Below, piece by piece: positions 37,559 to 46,880 of a stretch of 64,000 nt of DNA. A program made the position numbers and the translations under genes. The notes below the pieces were generated by a model. It was given only the letters and a program-made list of their open reading frames with translations, had not been told where the DNA came from and made no database searches. Every line of letters begins with the position of its first letter. The first letter of the stretch is position 1. Source of the stretch: Apibacter mensalis (lineage in GTDB: Bacteria; Bacteroidota; Bacteroidia; Flavobacteriales; Weeksellaceae); contig NZ_LIVM01000001.1 in the NCBI RefSeq assembly GCF_001418685.1, forward strand, positions 244,350 through 308,349, written 5' to 3'.

Positions 37559-38566
37559 ATGAAAATTGCAATTGTTGGAGTAAGCGGAGCGGTTGGGCAA
37601 GAGCTTCTCAAAGTTTTAGACCAAAGAAATTTTCCTTTAACCGAATTAGTACTTTTCGGATCGAAGAGAAGTGCCGGACAAATTTATACATTTAAGGATA
37701 AAGAATACAAGGTGAAGGAACTTCAACATAATGATGATTTTAAAGAAGTAGATATTGCTTTAGTTTCCGCAGGAAGCGGAACTTCCTTAAATTTTGCCAA
37801 AACCATTACTAAGCACGGAGCCATAATGATTGATAATTCGTCAGCATTTAGAATGGATGATGAAGTACCTTTGGTTGTACCTGAAGTGAATGCGGAAGAT
37901 GCATTGAATACCCCCAAAAGTATTATTGCAAATCCTAATTGTACTACCATACAAATGGTAGTGTCTTTAAAACCTATTGAACAATTATCTCATATTAAAA
38001 AGGTACATGTCTCTTCCTATCAATCTGCTTCCGGAGCGGGTGCTACTGCTATGAATGAATTAATTGAACAAGTAAAGCAATCCACTACTGGAAAAGAGGT
38101 CCATGTTGAGAAATTTGCTTATCAATTGGCATTCAATTTAATACCTCATATCGATGTTTTTACAGATAACGGATATACTAAGGAGGAGATGAAAATGTAT
38201 AATGAAACTCGTAAAATTATGCATTCAAATATAGAAGTGTCAGCAACTTGTGTTCGTGTACCCGTTATGAGGGCGCATTCGGAAAGTATATGGGTAGAAA
38301 CCGAAGATGAATTAAGCGTCGAACAAATTAGAAAAGCTTTTGAAAATTTTAATGGAATTATTGTAGAAGATAATCCATCTGAAAAGAAATATCCGATGCC
38401 TCTATTCCTTTCAGGAAGAGACGAGGTTTTTGTAGGAAGAATCAGAAAAGATCTTACCAACCCAAAAGGTATTGCCTTCTGGAGTGTAAGTGATCAAATA
38501 CGTAAAGGTGCAGCTCTGAATGCAGTTCAGATTGCCGAATATTTAATCCAGCATAAAAAAAGATAA
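37559..38566 (+). CDS. asd: Aspartate-semialdehyde dehydrogenase
   Basis: NADPH-dependent step leading to lysine/diaminopimelate, threonine and methionine. N-terminal Rossmann motif [11 protein letters not shown], nucleophile C128 in NPNCTTIQ, substrate-binding [16 protein letters not shown], and the base histidine in [10 protein letters not shown] are intact in 335 aa. Diaminopimelate supply ties it to the peptidoglycan genes around it. Lies 37 bases after the cytochrome-like gene, so may be cotranscribed; followed by a terminator. Confidence 0.96.
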   Translation: MKIAIVGVSGAVGQELLKVLDQRNFPLTELVLFGSKRSAGQIYTFKDKEYKVKELQHNDDFKEVDIALVSAGSGTSLNFAKTITKHGAIMIDNSSAFRMDDEVPLVVPEVNAEDALNTPKSIIANPNCTTIQMVVSLKPIEQLSHIKKVHVSSYQSASGAGATAMNELIEQVKQSTTGKEVHVEKFAYQLAFNLIPHIDVFTDNGYTKEEMKMYNETRKIMHSNIEVSATCVRVPVMRAHSESIWVETEDELSVEQIRKAFENFNGIIVEDNPSEKKYPMPLFLSGRDEVFVGRIRKDLTNPKGIAFWSVSDQIRKGAALNAVQIAEYLIQHKKR

Positions 38567-38589
38567 CATTACAACTTATAAATTTATAG

Positions 38590-38629
38590 AAAAGAGTACC
38601 TGATGTAACTAAATCAGATACTCTTTTTT
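38590..38629. terminator. Terminator after asd
   Basis: Fifteen-base arms (38590-38604 with 38613-38627), one mismatch (C-A on plus, G-U on minus), 8-base loop and a run of six T. Confidence 0.83.
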
Positions 38630-38673
38630 AGTTTATAAGAAATAAAAACCACAAGTTTTGTAACTTTGCCTTT

Positions 38674-40431
38674 ATGAGTGCCTTAAAAACTTTAAATCCA
38701 TATTTTTTAAAACATAAAAAATTGCTCCTTTATGGAGTTGTATTTATAATCCTTTCCAATTTTTTAACTATCTTCCCGATAAAATTTATTGGAAAAGCCA
38801 TTAACATTATTGCTCATTCTCTTACCAGTTCGGATTCACTAGATAAAAAGCAGTTATTGAAACAGCTGCTTCTTTATGGTGGAATCATTGTGTTGGCTCC
38901 AATTACTTCGGGAATCATGAAATTTTATATGAGGCAAACTATTATTGTTGCATCCAGAAGAATTGAATTTGAGCTTAAAAATAATATTTATAAACATTAT
39001 CAAACACTCTCATTCAGCTTTTTTAAAAAATTTAAAATAGGAGATCTCATGAATCGTATTAGCGAAGATGTGGTAAATGTACGCCAATACCTAGGTCCCG
39101 GAATTATGTATAGCGCCAACTTATCTATAATGCTTATTATTATTCTCGGATATATGTTAGCTTCTGATCCGATAATGACCTTTTACGCAATCCTTCCATT
39201 ACCTTTTCTTTCATATTTTATATATAATCAAAGCACTGTGATTAATAAGAAAACTAAAATTGTACAAGGGAAACAGTCTGAACTTTCATCCTTTGTACAA
39301 GATTCTTTTTCAGGAATAAGGGTTATAAAATCTTTCACTAAAGAAGATTATATCATATCAAAATATATAGACCAATCGAATCAATATAGAAATGAAACGC
39401 TTTCCCTTACAACAACTGAAGCCATTTTTTCTCCATTAATGATCCTTATTATCGGATTGAGCAACTTATTTATACTTTACATTGGTGGCCAAAGATATAT
39501 AGATGGCAAAATAAATGTTGGAACTATTACAGATTTTTTTCTATATCTCAATGTTTTAATATGGCCATTTACAGCTTTAGGTTGGGTAATATCGATGATA
39601 CGTCGAGCTGAGGCGTCTATGGAAAGAATCAATGACTTTTTAAGTGTTAAAGAAGAAATAAAAAACTCTAATTTCAATCTTTATCCGATAAAAGGGGAAA
39701 TTAGGTTTGAAAATGTATCTTATACATATCCTAATACAGGAATACAAGCTCTAACGAATTTATCTTTTGAAATAGAACCCGGAGAAACTATCGTTTTTAT
39801 GGGAAAGACCGGGGCGGGAAAATCTACTATTGCACTATTGTTAGAACGACTTATTGAGCCCAATTCAGGAATGATTTATATTGACGACCAACCTCTATCC
39901 GAACATAATATAAATATAATAAGAGATAAAATCGGTTACGTTCCTCAGGAAAGTTTTCTTTTTTCAGATACAATTTATAACAATATTTCATATGGAATTG
40001 AAAATGCTACCTTAGAACAAGTTGAAAAATACGCTAAAAAGGCAGAAATTCACTCTAATATCATGGAATTCAAAGACAACTATCAAACTGAAGTTGGAGA
40101 ACGTGGGGTTACCCTATCCGGGGGGCAAAAACAACGTATATCCATTTCCAGAGCTCTTATTAAAGACCCTACAATTTTTTTATTTGATGACAGTTTATCA
40201 GCGGTGGATACTGAAACTGAAGAAAAAATATTATCCAATATTGAAAATGATATAGGTATTAAAACTACTCTAATTATTACGCACAGAGTATCATCCGCTA
40301 AACATTCAAATAGAATTATTGTGTTGGATAAAGGGAAAATTATTGAGATGGGAACTCATTCTGATCTAATTTCAAATCAAGGTTTTTATTCTGAATTATA
40401 TAAAAAACAAATTACACAAAAACTATCATAA
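38674..40431 (+). CDS. ABC exporter, fused permease and ATPase (MsbA-like)
   Basis: A 585-aa half transporter: six membrane segments (about 20-320), then an ATPase with Walker A GKTGAGKST, signature [12 protein letters not shown], Walker B IFLFDDSLSAVD and H-loop ITHRVS. Such proteins act as homodimers exporting lipids or hydrophobic compounds; substrate not assignable. A -7 element TAACTTTG ends at 38668, only 5 bases before the ATG, so the mRNA may be leaderless. The ATG is supported by the family-like N-terminus MSALKTLNPYFLKHKK. Confidence 0.92.
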   Translation: MSALKTLNPYFLKHKKLLLYGVVFIILSNFLTIFPIKFIGKAINIIAHSLTSSDSLDKKQLLKQLLLYGGIIVLAPITSGIMKFYMRQTIIVASRRIEFELKNNIYKHYQTLSFSFFKKFKIGDLMNRISEDVVNVRQYLGPGIMYSANLSIMLIIILGYMLASDPIMTFYAILPLPFLSYFIYNQSTVINKKTKIVQGKQSELSSFVQDSFSGIRVIKSFTKEDYIISKYIDQSNQYRNETLSLTTTEAIFSPLMILIIGLSNLFILYIGGQRYIDGKINVGTITDFFLYLNVLIWPFTALGWVISMIRRAEASMERINDFLSVKEEIKNSNFNLYPIKGEIRFENVSYTYPNTGIQALTNLSFEIEPGETIVFMGKTGAGKSTIALLLERLIEPNSGMIYIDDQPLSEHNINIIRDKIGYVPQESFLFSDTIYNNISYGIENATLEQVEKYAKKAEIHSNIMEFKDNYQTEVGERGVTLSGGQKQRISISRALIKDPTIFLFDDSLSAVDTETEEKILSNIENDIGIKTTLIITHRVSSAKHSNRIIVLDKGKIIEMGTHSDLISNQGFYSELYKKQITQKLS

Positions 40432-40437
40432 AAACAA

Positions 40438-40469
40438 TTGTAATATTAAGAGTATTTTTTATAATTTTG
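40438..40469 (+). promoter_or_regulatory. Probable promoter of the PUR-family gene
   Basis: TTG (40438-40440), 21-base spacer, TAATTTTG (40462-40469). Spacer is 2 over the ideal. Leader about 75 bases. Confidence 0.5.
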
Positions 40470-40548
40470 CTCTGTTTAAATAAAAAAAATAATATTTTAT
40501 TATCCCTTAAAATACATAATTTAAGGCAATAAAAAACAAAACACATAT

Positions 40549-40935
40549 ATGATGAATGATTTTGAAAATGTAGAGAAGAAAGAAAATGAAATTTTCTCTA
40601 AAGTATTAAGAGCAGGAAAAAGAACTTATTTTTTCGATGTAAGAGAAACTAAAGCCGGTGATTATTATTTAACAATTACTGAAAGCAAAAAGAATATTTC
40701 TGAAGATGGGGCTTTAGGTTTCAAAAAATTTAAAATCTATTTATATAAGGAAGATTTTAAAAATTTCAAAGACATCTTTGAAGAAACTACATCTTTCATT
40801 ATTAAAGAAACCGGTGAAAAAGTTATTTCTGAAAGACATAGAGACGATTTTCATCTTCAAACTGAAGAAAATAAAAATAATGCTAATTCAGCAAATATTT
40901 CTAATTATACCAACGTAAATTTCGATGACATTTAG
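40549..40935 (+). CDS. PUR-alpha-like DNA/RNA-binding protein (DUF3276)
   Basis: A 128-aa protein of the Bacteroidota PUR family. The PUR repeat is seen as EIFSKVLRAGKRTYFFDVRE, then DYYLTITESKK and FKKFKIYLYKEDF. PUR proteins bind single-stranded purine-rich nucleic acid as dimers; the bacterial role is unclear. The C-terminal 35 residues are asparagine-rich and unstructured. ATGATG at the start leaves the first codon open. Monocistronic: own promoter and strong terminator. Confidence 0.88.
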   Translation: MMNDFENVEKKENEIFSKVLRAGKRTYFFDVRETKAGDYYLTITESKKNISEDGALGFKKFKIYLYKEDFKNFKDIFEETTSFIIKETGEKVISERHRDDFHLQTEENKNNANSANISNYTNVNFDDI

Positions 40936-40964
40936 ATAGCATTTTTAATATAAATTTATATTAT

Positions 40965-41003
40965 AAAAAAACAGATATTAATCTTGAAAATATCTGTTTT
41001 TTT
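40965..41003 (+). terminator. Terminator after the PUR-family gene
   Basis: Perfect 13-bp stem (40965-40977 with 40991-41003), 13-base loop, A-run and T-run; could act on both strands. Confidence 0.86.
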
Positions 41004-41137
41004 ATTTAATTAACTTTTATTTAACATATTTAAGGTATTTGTTAAATATTTGTGAAAAAAGTTAAATTGATCGCATATATATGCATATGATTATTATTTT
41101 TGAAAACTATAAAAAATAGTTGTACCATCTTTGAATT

Positions 41138-41848
41138 ATGAAGTCATTAGTAAAAATACTCTCTGTAATTATAGTAATTTCAACTTCTGCTACCTCTTGT
41201 GTATCTAATTACATAGCAAGTAATAACGATACTTATAAATATCCTAGCACTAACGAAATGTTGGTATATCATCCAAAATCTGTTAAAATATGCAATACAT
41301 CATCGATTAGTGATGAAAATTTTTCTTCAACATTAAGAAAAGATGTTGTTTTAACCGAAAGTAACAATATCTATGCCGAAAAAAAATTTTCAAAAAGAGT
41401 CTATAATTTATTAAATGAAGCGAAAACATATTTGGGAACTCCTTATAAATACGGGGGTACAACTAGACGTGGAATAGACTGTTCTTCTTTTGTTCAACAT
41501 GTATTTGCAGCATTAAACATTTCTTTACCTCGCACATCAATTGAACAATCCCATAGGGGAACTTTTGTTTCAAAACATAATTTAAAAAAGGGAGACCTTA
41601 TTTTCTTTGCACATACGCCTAAAAGCAGGATTTCTCATGTTGGAATTGTTGAAAGTGTAAGCCCGTCCGGTGAAATTTTTTTCATTCATGCTTCTTCATC
41701 CAAAGGAGTTACTATTTCCTCTCTTGATACTGCTTATTGGAGCTCAAAATTCAGGACTGGTAAAAGAATTTTAGATTCAGATATTGATTTACAAAAATTA
41801 CGTGAGAAAGCACAAGATAGTAATAGCCTAGCTAAGGCTTCCGTATAA
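41138..41848 (+). CDS. NlpC/P60 family lipoprotein endopeptidase
   Basis: A 236-aa peptidoglycan hydrolase cutting D-gamma-Glu-meso-DAP type bonds. Lipobox ATSC gives lipidated C21. The NlpC/P60 domain (about 88-215) has C115 (GIDCSSFVQ), H167 (ISHVGIVE) and H184 (FIHASS) as triad. The region 22-85 is a linker of no known fold. Probably periplasmic or outer-membrane attached. A -7-like TATTTTTG lies at 41095-41102. Its stop is only 17 bases from the TPP riboswitch, so some read-through into the riboswitch unit is likely. Confidence 0.92.
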   Translation: MKSLVKILSVIIVISTSATSCVSNYIASNNDTYKYPSTNEMLVYHPKSVKICNTSSISDENFSSTLRKDVVLTESNNIYAEKKFSKRVYNLLNEAKTYLGTPYKYGGTTRRGIDCSSFVQHVFAALNISLPRTSIEQSHRGTFVSKHNLKKGDLIFFAHTPKSRISHVGIVESVSPSGEIFFIHASSSKGVTISSLDTAYWSSKFRTGKRILDSDIDLQKLREKAQDSNSLAKASV

Positions 41849-41865
41849 AATTAACTTTAACACTA

Positions 41866-41940
41866 CTAAGGGGTGCTGTTTAACGGCTGAGATTATACCC
41901 TAAGAACCTGGACAAGTAATGTTGTCAAGGGAAATCTTAG
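41866..41940 (+). promoter_or_regulatory. TPP riboswitch (THI element)
   Basis: P1 is CTAAG (41866-41870) with CTTAG (41936-41940). Conserved parts in order: GGGGTGC (41870-41876), CTGAGA (41887-41892) then ACCC (41897-41900) in the pyrimidine-sensing arm, GAACCTG (41904-41910), and AGGGA (41928-41932) in the pyrophosphate arm. It lies 68 bases before the TonB receptor start and should lower expression when thiamin pyrophosphate is plentiful. Confidence 0.95.
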
Positions 41941-41943
41941 ATA

Positions 41944-41975
41944 AAGATTACAGTTATTTGAAATCTTATTTTTTT
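41944..41975 (+). terminator. Candidate expression-platform terminator of the TPP riboswitch
   Basis: AAGATT (41944-41949) can pair with AATCTT (41962-41967), followed within one base by seven T. The same AAGATT can pair with AATCTT at 41933-41938, which overlaps the 3' strand of P1. The two pairings exclude each other, as expected for a transcriptional switch. The stems are short and AU-rich, so this is a model only. Confidence 0.5.
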
Positions 41976-42008
41976 AGTCCTATAACAATATCCCTGGGAT
42001 TTTTTATT

Positions 42009-44144
42009 ATGAAAAAAAGGGATTGGTTTTATTTAGTTATAGCTCTTTTTAATTTAAGCCTAAAAGCACAGATTAAAAAAGATTCATTATTTGAATTGCA
42101 AGAAATTATTGTATCCGGCAATGCCCCCATAAGTAAAGAACGAATAACCGCAAGACAACTGGAAAGTAAAAATTTAGGACAAGATATCCCCTACTTGTTA
42201 AAAAATAATCTTTCTGTAGTTTCAACTTCAGATGCCGGGGCAGGAATTGGTTATACAAGTTTAAGAATAAGAGGGAGTGACCAGACACGAATTAATGTAA
42301 CATTAAATGGAGTTCCTATTAATAATGCAGAATCTCAAGGTCCTTTCTGGATAAATATGCCAGATATTGCTTCTTCTTTATCCAACCTTACCATACAACG
42401 TGGAGTAGGAACCTCTACTGAAGGTACGGGGTCTTTTGGTGCTAGTATTAATGCGAAAATACAAACACCCTCTAACACCCCTTACTTCCAAACAGCTCAA
42501 TCCATAGGTTCATTTAAGACCCATAAGCATACCTTGGGGCTTGGGACGGGAAAATTTTTTAATGAGACACTAAAAATAGATGCAAAGATATCTTTTATAA
42601 AATCTGATGGATATATTGACCGGGCCTTTTCTGACCTGTTTTCTTATTATGTTCATGGTTTGTACGAAAAAAATAATACATCCATCGGAATTATGACGTT
42701 TGGCGGACAAGAAAAAACATATCAATCTTGGAATGGTATCAATGATGAAATGATGAAAAAAAGGAGAACCTTCAACTCTTGCGGAGCCATTTATGAGAAG
42801 GACGGAAATATAATCCGTTATTATAATAACGAAACTGATAATTATTATCAAGATCATTATCATTTATATTTTAAACATAAAATTAGCAATTCTTGGGTAG
42901 TGAATTCAACACTTTTTTATACTCGTGGCAAAGGATATTATGAAGAATATAAGCAAAATTCCAAATTATCCAATTATAAATTAAAGGATATTATAATAGG
43001 TAATGAAACCATTTCGCGCTCAGATTTGATTCGGAGGCAATGGTTGGATAATAACTTTTACGGAATAGTAAATCGTGCCTCAGGAAATATCAATAAATGG
43101 AAATTGGAAATTGGAATGGGGGCAAACACATATGAAGGATATCATCACGGAAATGTTATTTGGGCTGAATATTTTTCGAATGGCTTGAAAGATCATGAAT
43201 ATTATAGGAATAAAGCTAATAAAAACGAGATTTCCACTTTTTTTAAAGCGATATTCAATCTTACTCCCTATTGGGAATTATTTGGAGACATTCAATATCG
43301 TACCATTCATTATAAAGGTTATGATGTGCCCGGAGGGAAAAGTATATTTAAGAATGGTGGAGCTATAAAATTTGATAAAAATTACAATTTTATAAATCCA
43401 AAAGTAGGAACTTCGTATAAAATTGAAGAAGGTTCCATATATTTAACGTATGGACTTGCTCAAAGAGAACCAAGCAGAAATGATATATTGGAAAACAATA
43501 GTGTTAAAGCAGAGCTAATGCATAATATTGAATTAGGAGTTCAACAAAATTTCCGTCAATTTTCATATTCCGCAAACTGGTACGGCATGTATTATATCAA
43601 TCAACTAGTATTAAGCGGTAAAATTAACGATGTGGGAAGCTTTATTAGAGAAAACAGCGGTAAAAGCTATCGGACAGGAATTGAACTTTCTGCCTCTTAT
43701 CAATTATCTACTAAATTTTCACTTTCAGCAAATTCAACTATAAGTATTAATAAAAATATAAACTTTAAAAAAGAAACTGATTCTGATATAAAGGAGCTTG
43801 GAAATACAACTATTGCCTTCTCCCCTAACTATATCGGAAATATTACAGCAGAATGGAAGCCTCTAAAAAATTTAAATTGCAAATGGATGCATCAATATGT
43901 AAGTAGTCAATATCTTACCAATGAAGAACCTAAAAACGGTAAACTGAACGGTTATTATATCTCTGATATGGTCTTTGAGTTTTCTCCATCGCTATTTTCA
44001 ATAAACTCTTTTAATTTTAAGCTTGCCTTAAATAATATTTTTAATAACCAATATGAAAATAATGGATATTACTATGATAATATTCCCTATTATTACCCTC
44101 AAGCCGGATTTAATTTCTTAACTGGTATTAGCATTAAATTCTAA
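42009..44144 (+). CDS. TonB-dependent outer-membrane receptor under TPP control (thiamin uptake)
   Basis: A 711-aa receptor. Start set at the ATG at 42009: it gives a signal peptide (MKKRDWFYLVIALFNLSLKA before Q), while the open frame back to 41919 runs into the riboswitch. Plug domain about 40-160 (DIPYLLKNNLSVVSTSDAG, LRIRGSDQTRINVTLNGVPI as RIRGSDQTRINVTLNG), then a 22-strand barrel ending in an aromatic-poor F. There is no CarboxypepD-like N-terminal domain. The riboswitch points to thiamin or its phosphates as substrate; such receptors are known in Bacteroidota. No inner-membrane thiamin transporter gene is adjacent. Confidence 0.9.
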   Translation: MKKRDWFYLVIALFNLSLKAQIKKDSLFELQEIIVSGNAPISKERITARQLESKNLGQDIPYLLKNNLSVVSTSDAGAGIGYTSLRIRGSDQTRINVTLNGVPINNAESQGPFWINMPDIASSLSNLTIQRGVGTSTEGTGSFGASINAKIQTPSNTPYFQTAQSIGSFKTHKHTLGLGTGKFFNETLKIDAKISFIKSDGYIDRAFSDLFSYYVHGLYEKNNTSIGIMTFGGQEKTYQSWNGINDEMMKKRRTFNSCGAIYEKDGNIIRYYNNETDNYYQDHYHLYFKHKISNSWVVNSTLFYTRGKGYYEEYKQNSKLSNYKLKDIIIGNETISRSDLIRRQWLDNNFYGIVNRASGNINKWKLEIGMGANTYEGYHHGNVIWAEYFSNGLKDHEYYRNKANKNEISTFFKAIFNLTPYWELFGDIQYRTIHYKGYDVPGGKSIFKNGGAIKFDKNYNFINPKVGTSYKIEEGSIYLTYGLAQREPSRNDILENNSVKAELMHNIELGVQQNFRQFSYSANWYGMYYINQLVLSGKINDVGSFIRENSGKSYRTGIELSASYQLSTKFSLSANSTISINKNINFKKETDSDIKELGNTTIAFSPNYIGNITAEWKPLKNLNCKWMHQYVSSQYLTNEEPKNGKLNGYYISDMVFEFSPSLFSINSFNFKLALNNIFNNQYENNGYYYDNIPYYYPQAGFNFLTGISIKF

Positions 44145-44187
44145 TAATAAGCCTTTTAACTATCCTTGGATAAAAAATTTATTTTAG

Positions 44188-44218
44188 TTGACTATTTCTA
44201 TTTTAATATATATTTTTG
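44188..44218 (+). promoter_or_regulatory. Probable promoter of the thioredoxin-like gene
   Basis: TTG (44188-44190), 20-base spacer, TATTTTTG (44211-44218). The ATG is 16 bases on. Confidence 0.58.
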
Positions 44219-44233
44219 TATTAAAGATTTAAT

Positions 44234-44734
44234 ATGAAAAATCTATTTACTTTATTTTTTTCCTTGTTATTAATAGGCATAGCCGCTCAAGATAAAAAAT
44301 TAATACAGTGGAAAAATTTACAAGAAGGAGACAGTTTACAAATACATGGAGATACAAGGTTGTTATTTGTGGATATTTTTACAGATTGGTGTGGTCCATG
44401 TAAATTTTTAGATAAGTACACATTCCAAAATCAAGAAGTGTCCTCTTACATTAATGAGAATTTTATTCCGGTAAAATTCAACGCGGAATTAAAAGAATCA
44501 GTAACATTTAAAGGAAATACATACGATTATATTTCAAACGGACAAACCGGTATACAATCTTGGGCTTATTATGCATTAGGGGGAAATTTAAGATATCCTT
44601 CCATAGCATTAATAAATAAAAACGGAGAAACTGTTTATGTGATTTCAGGGTTTATGCAGCCCGATGAATTTTTAAAAACAGTAAAAAATGTAAAATCCGA
44701 GCTAGATCAAAATTTGGCTAAAGACAATAGGTAA
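44234..44734 (+). CDS. Exported thioredoxin-like protein
   Basis: A 166-aa protein with signal peptide (about 1-18, IGIAA before QDKK) and a thioredoxin fold whose active site is DWCGPC (C53, C56), followed by a helix with LDKYTFQNQEV and a cis-Pro region RYPSIALIN. It resembles DUF255/thioredoxin_7 proteins of Bacteroidota that act on periplasmic disulfides. A long insert (residues about 85-120) separates the CxxC from the cis-proline. It converges with comEC, overlapping it by 17 bases. Confidence 0.88.
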   Translation: MKNLFTLFFSLLLIGIAAQDKKLIQWKNLQEGDSLQIHGDTRLLFVDIFTDWCGPCKFLDKYTFQNQEVSSYINENFIPVKFNAELKESVTFKGNTYDYISNGQTGIQSWAYYALGGNLRYPSIALINKNGETVYVISGFMQPDEFLKTVKNVKSELDQNLAKDNR

Positions 44735-46718
44735 AAGCTCCATGTGTTGAAGTGTGCCAATATTTAGAAAAATCTTTGTTACTATGCCTATATATATATT
44801 TATTTTTATTTCCTGTAACTATAATTTTACCTTCAGTAACCGTTTCACAGTCAATTAAAAAATTATTCGTAATTACATAATCAACGGAATCCAAACAATT
44901 TTTGGAAGGATTATTTAAAACTTGAATTATTTTTCCCTTCCATTTATAAATTTTATTTTCATTAAAAGGTTTAAATTGTATACATGTAATTCCTTCTCTA
45001 ATACTATAAGGTTCTATTATATACCGTTTTACTTTTTCCCAATTTTCAGTAGAATCCCCCATTATTAAAAGTTTTTTTCCATCCCTAAATCCCAATAAAG
45101 AATTTTCATGACAGAATACTATAAAATTTTTCTTCAATGATATTTTATAATCATTATATAAAATACTCAATTTAAAGACAAGTATGCATAATAAAAAAGG
45201 AAATAAGTTCCTTAATTTTAATCCTGAAAGATAATTTTTAAAAAAAATTAAAGCAATTGTTATTGACAATAATTCCCATAAATTCAACGTAATATTTTTT
45301 AGCATTAAAGATTCTACTGAAGAAATATAATAGGTAGCATCCATTAAAATCTTAACTAAAAAATCATAAATAAATGAAAAATATTCTTGATATTCCCAAG
45401 GCAAACAAACCAGAAATAATTCTAATATAGATGCATAGGTAATAACAAATGTATAAGGAATTATTAAAATATTGATAGGAATAGATAACAAAGAAAATTG
45501 ATGAAAATAAAATAATACAAAAGGTACTGTTCCCAATTGTGCAGCTATGGTTACTGCAAAAGGATTTATTATCCACTTATTAATTTCTTTATTCTTAACG
45601 TTCATAATGTTTGTAAAGATTGGGGATAGCCAGGAGATAAAAAATACGGCGATATAACTTAATTGAAAACCAACCGAATATATTTCATTTGGATCCCATA
45701 AAAGAATAATGATGGCAGATAAAGACATACTATGATAGATAGATCCGTTACGTTTTAACAATTCAAAAAAATAATAGATTGTTATCATCAAGCATGAACG
45801 AAATACAGAAGAAGACAAACCCACGAAACATCCGAAAAACCATACGAAGAGTAATGAAACTATAATTATAATTTTTCTATTTCCACTTTTCATTAAAATA
45901 GTTAATGTATTGAAAATGATACCAAAAATCAAAGCAATATGCATTCCTGATATAGCTATCAAATGCATAATTCCAGATTTAGAATAAACATTTATGGATT
46001 CTTTTTTCATTTCCGACCGATCTCCTAATAAATAAGCTTTTAAAAATTCTTTTGAATCTTCACTTAAAGTTGAGCTTTCAATCTTTTTAATTAAATACTG
46101 ATTAAAATTTTTAATCGTATATATTATTGAAGTATGTGGCGATTCTGAAATAATTTTATCTACTTTACCAATCTGAAAAATGTAATTTCTTTTTAAATAG
46201 TTCGAGTAATCAAATTGGTGAGGATTCATTGCTCTGGTCGGATCAGTCATTACAAGCTTCAAAGTATATTCGTTTCCTAAAGTTAAAACGGAATTAAACT
46301 TCTGTTTTTCAGCGAAAAGCATAATAGATCCGGTAGTATGAATTTGATGGTTTTTATATGAAATAGATGTTACATTTGCTTTATATTTCCGAAAATTTTT
46401 AGTTGAATTATTTTGCTCTTGTATTACGACAGAAAGATATTGAGCTCTTCCATTTTCTTTATAATTTATATAATGATTATTTACCATGCTGTTATTTAAT
46501 TCTATTACAATAATTCCAAGTAAAACCCAACTTATTAAGATTATTATTGAAAACAAACACCTGCAACCAATTTTGTTTACAATAAATACGGAAAATATTA
46601 GCAATAACCCAAGTAAAATGATTACGTAAAAAATCGGAATAAAAATGAGTTTACACAAAAAAATTCCCATTATCAAAGCCAAACAGTAAAATACATAAGG
46701 ATTTCTTGAAAGACTCAT
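44718..46718 (-). CDS. ComEC/Rec2 family DNA-uptake channel protein
   Basis: A 666-aa multi-pass inner-membrane protein. N-terminal DUF4131-like region with OB-type beta part (about 60-190), then the Competence domain with the signature DRSEMKKESINVYSKSGIMH, abridged to YSKSGIMHLIAISGMHIALI, and further segments to about residue 530. The C-terminal soluble part (about 535-666) is short and lacks the HxHxDH metallo-beta-lactamase motif, so a nuclease activity is not supported here. In competent bacteria ComEC passes single-stranded DNA; whether this strain is competent is unknown. Confidence 0.9.
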   Translation of the reverse strand: MSLSRNPYVFYCLALIMGIFLCKLIFIPIFYVIILLGLLLIFSVFIVNKIGCRCLFSIIILISWVLLGIIVIELNNSMVNNHYINYKENGRAQYLSVVIQEQNNSTKNFRKYKANVTSISYKNHQIHTTGSIMLFAEKQKFNSVLTLGNEYTLKLVMTDPTRAMNPHQFDYSNYLKRNYIFQIGKVDKIISESPHTSIIYTIKNFNQYLIKKIESSTLSEDSKEFLKAYLLGDRSEMKKESINVYSKSGIMHLIAISGMHIALIFGIIFNTLTILMKSGNRKIIIIVSLLFVWFFGCFVGLSSSVFRSCLMITIYYFFELLKRNGSIYHSMSLSAIIILLWDPNEIYSVGFQLSYIAVFFISWLSPIFTNIMNVKNKEINKWIINPFAVTIAAQLGTVPFVLFYFHQFSLLSIPINILIIPYTFVITYASILELFLVCLPWEYQEYFSFIYDFLVKILMDATYYISSVESLMLKNITLNLWELLSITIALIFFKNYLSGLKLRNLFPFLLCILVFKLSILYNDYKISLKKNFIVFCHENSLLGFRDGKKLLIMGDSTENWEKVKRYIIEPYSIREGITCIQFKPFNENKIYKWKGKIIQVLNNPSKNCLDSVDYVITNNFLIDCETVTEGKIIVTGNKNKYIYRHSNKDFSKYWHTSTHGAFTYCL

Positions 46719-46880
46719 ATTAAATAATTTATCTAGCTAAAATTACAAATTAGAAGTTTAAATTTTATAAAAACAACTTACTTTTATGTATTTTTTCAAT
46801 ATAGATTTTAATATTTTATTTAATACTATTATATTTATGGTGTAAAAGAATACAGAAACAAACTAATTAAATTATTATTT

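Noticed and set aside
41919..42008. N-terminal extension of the TonB receptor
   Set aside because: It lies inside the TPP riboswitch and expression platform; the ATG at 42009 gives a proper signal peptide.
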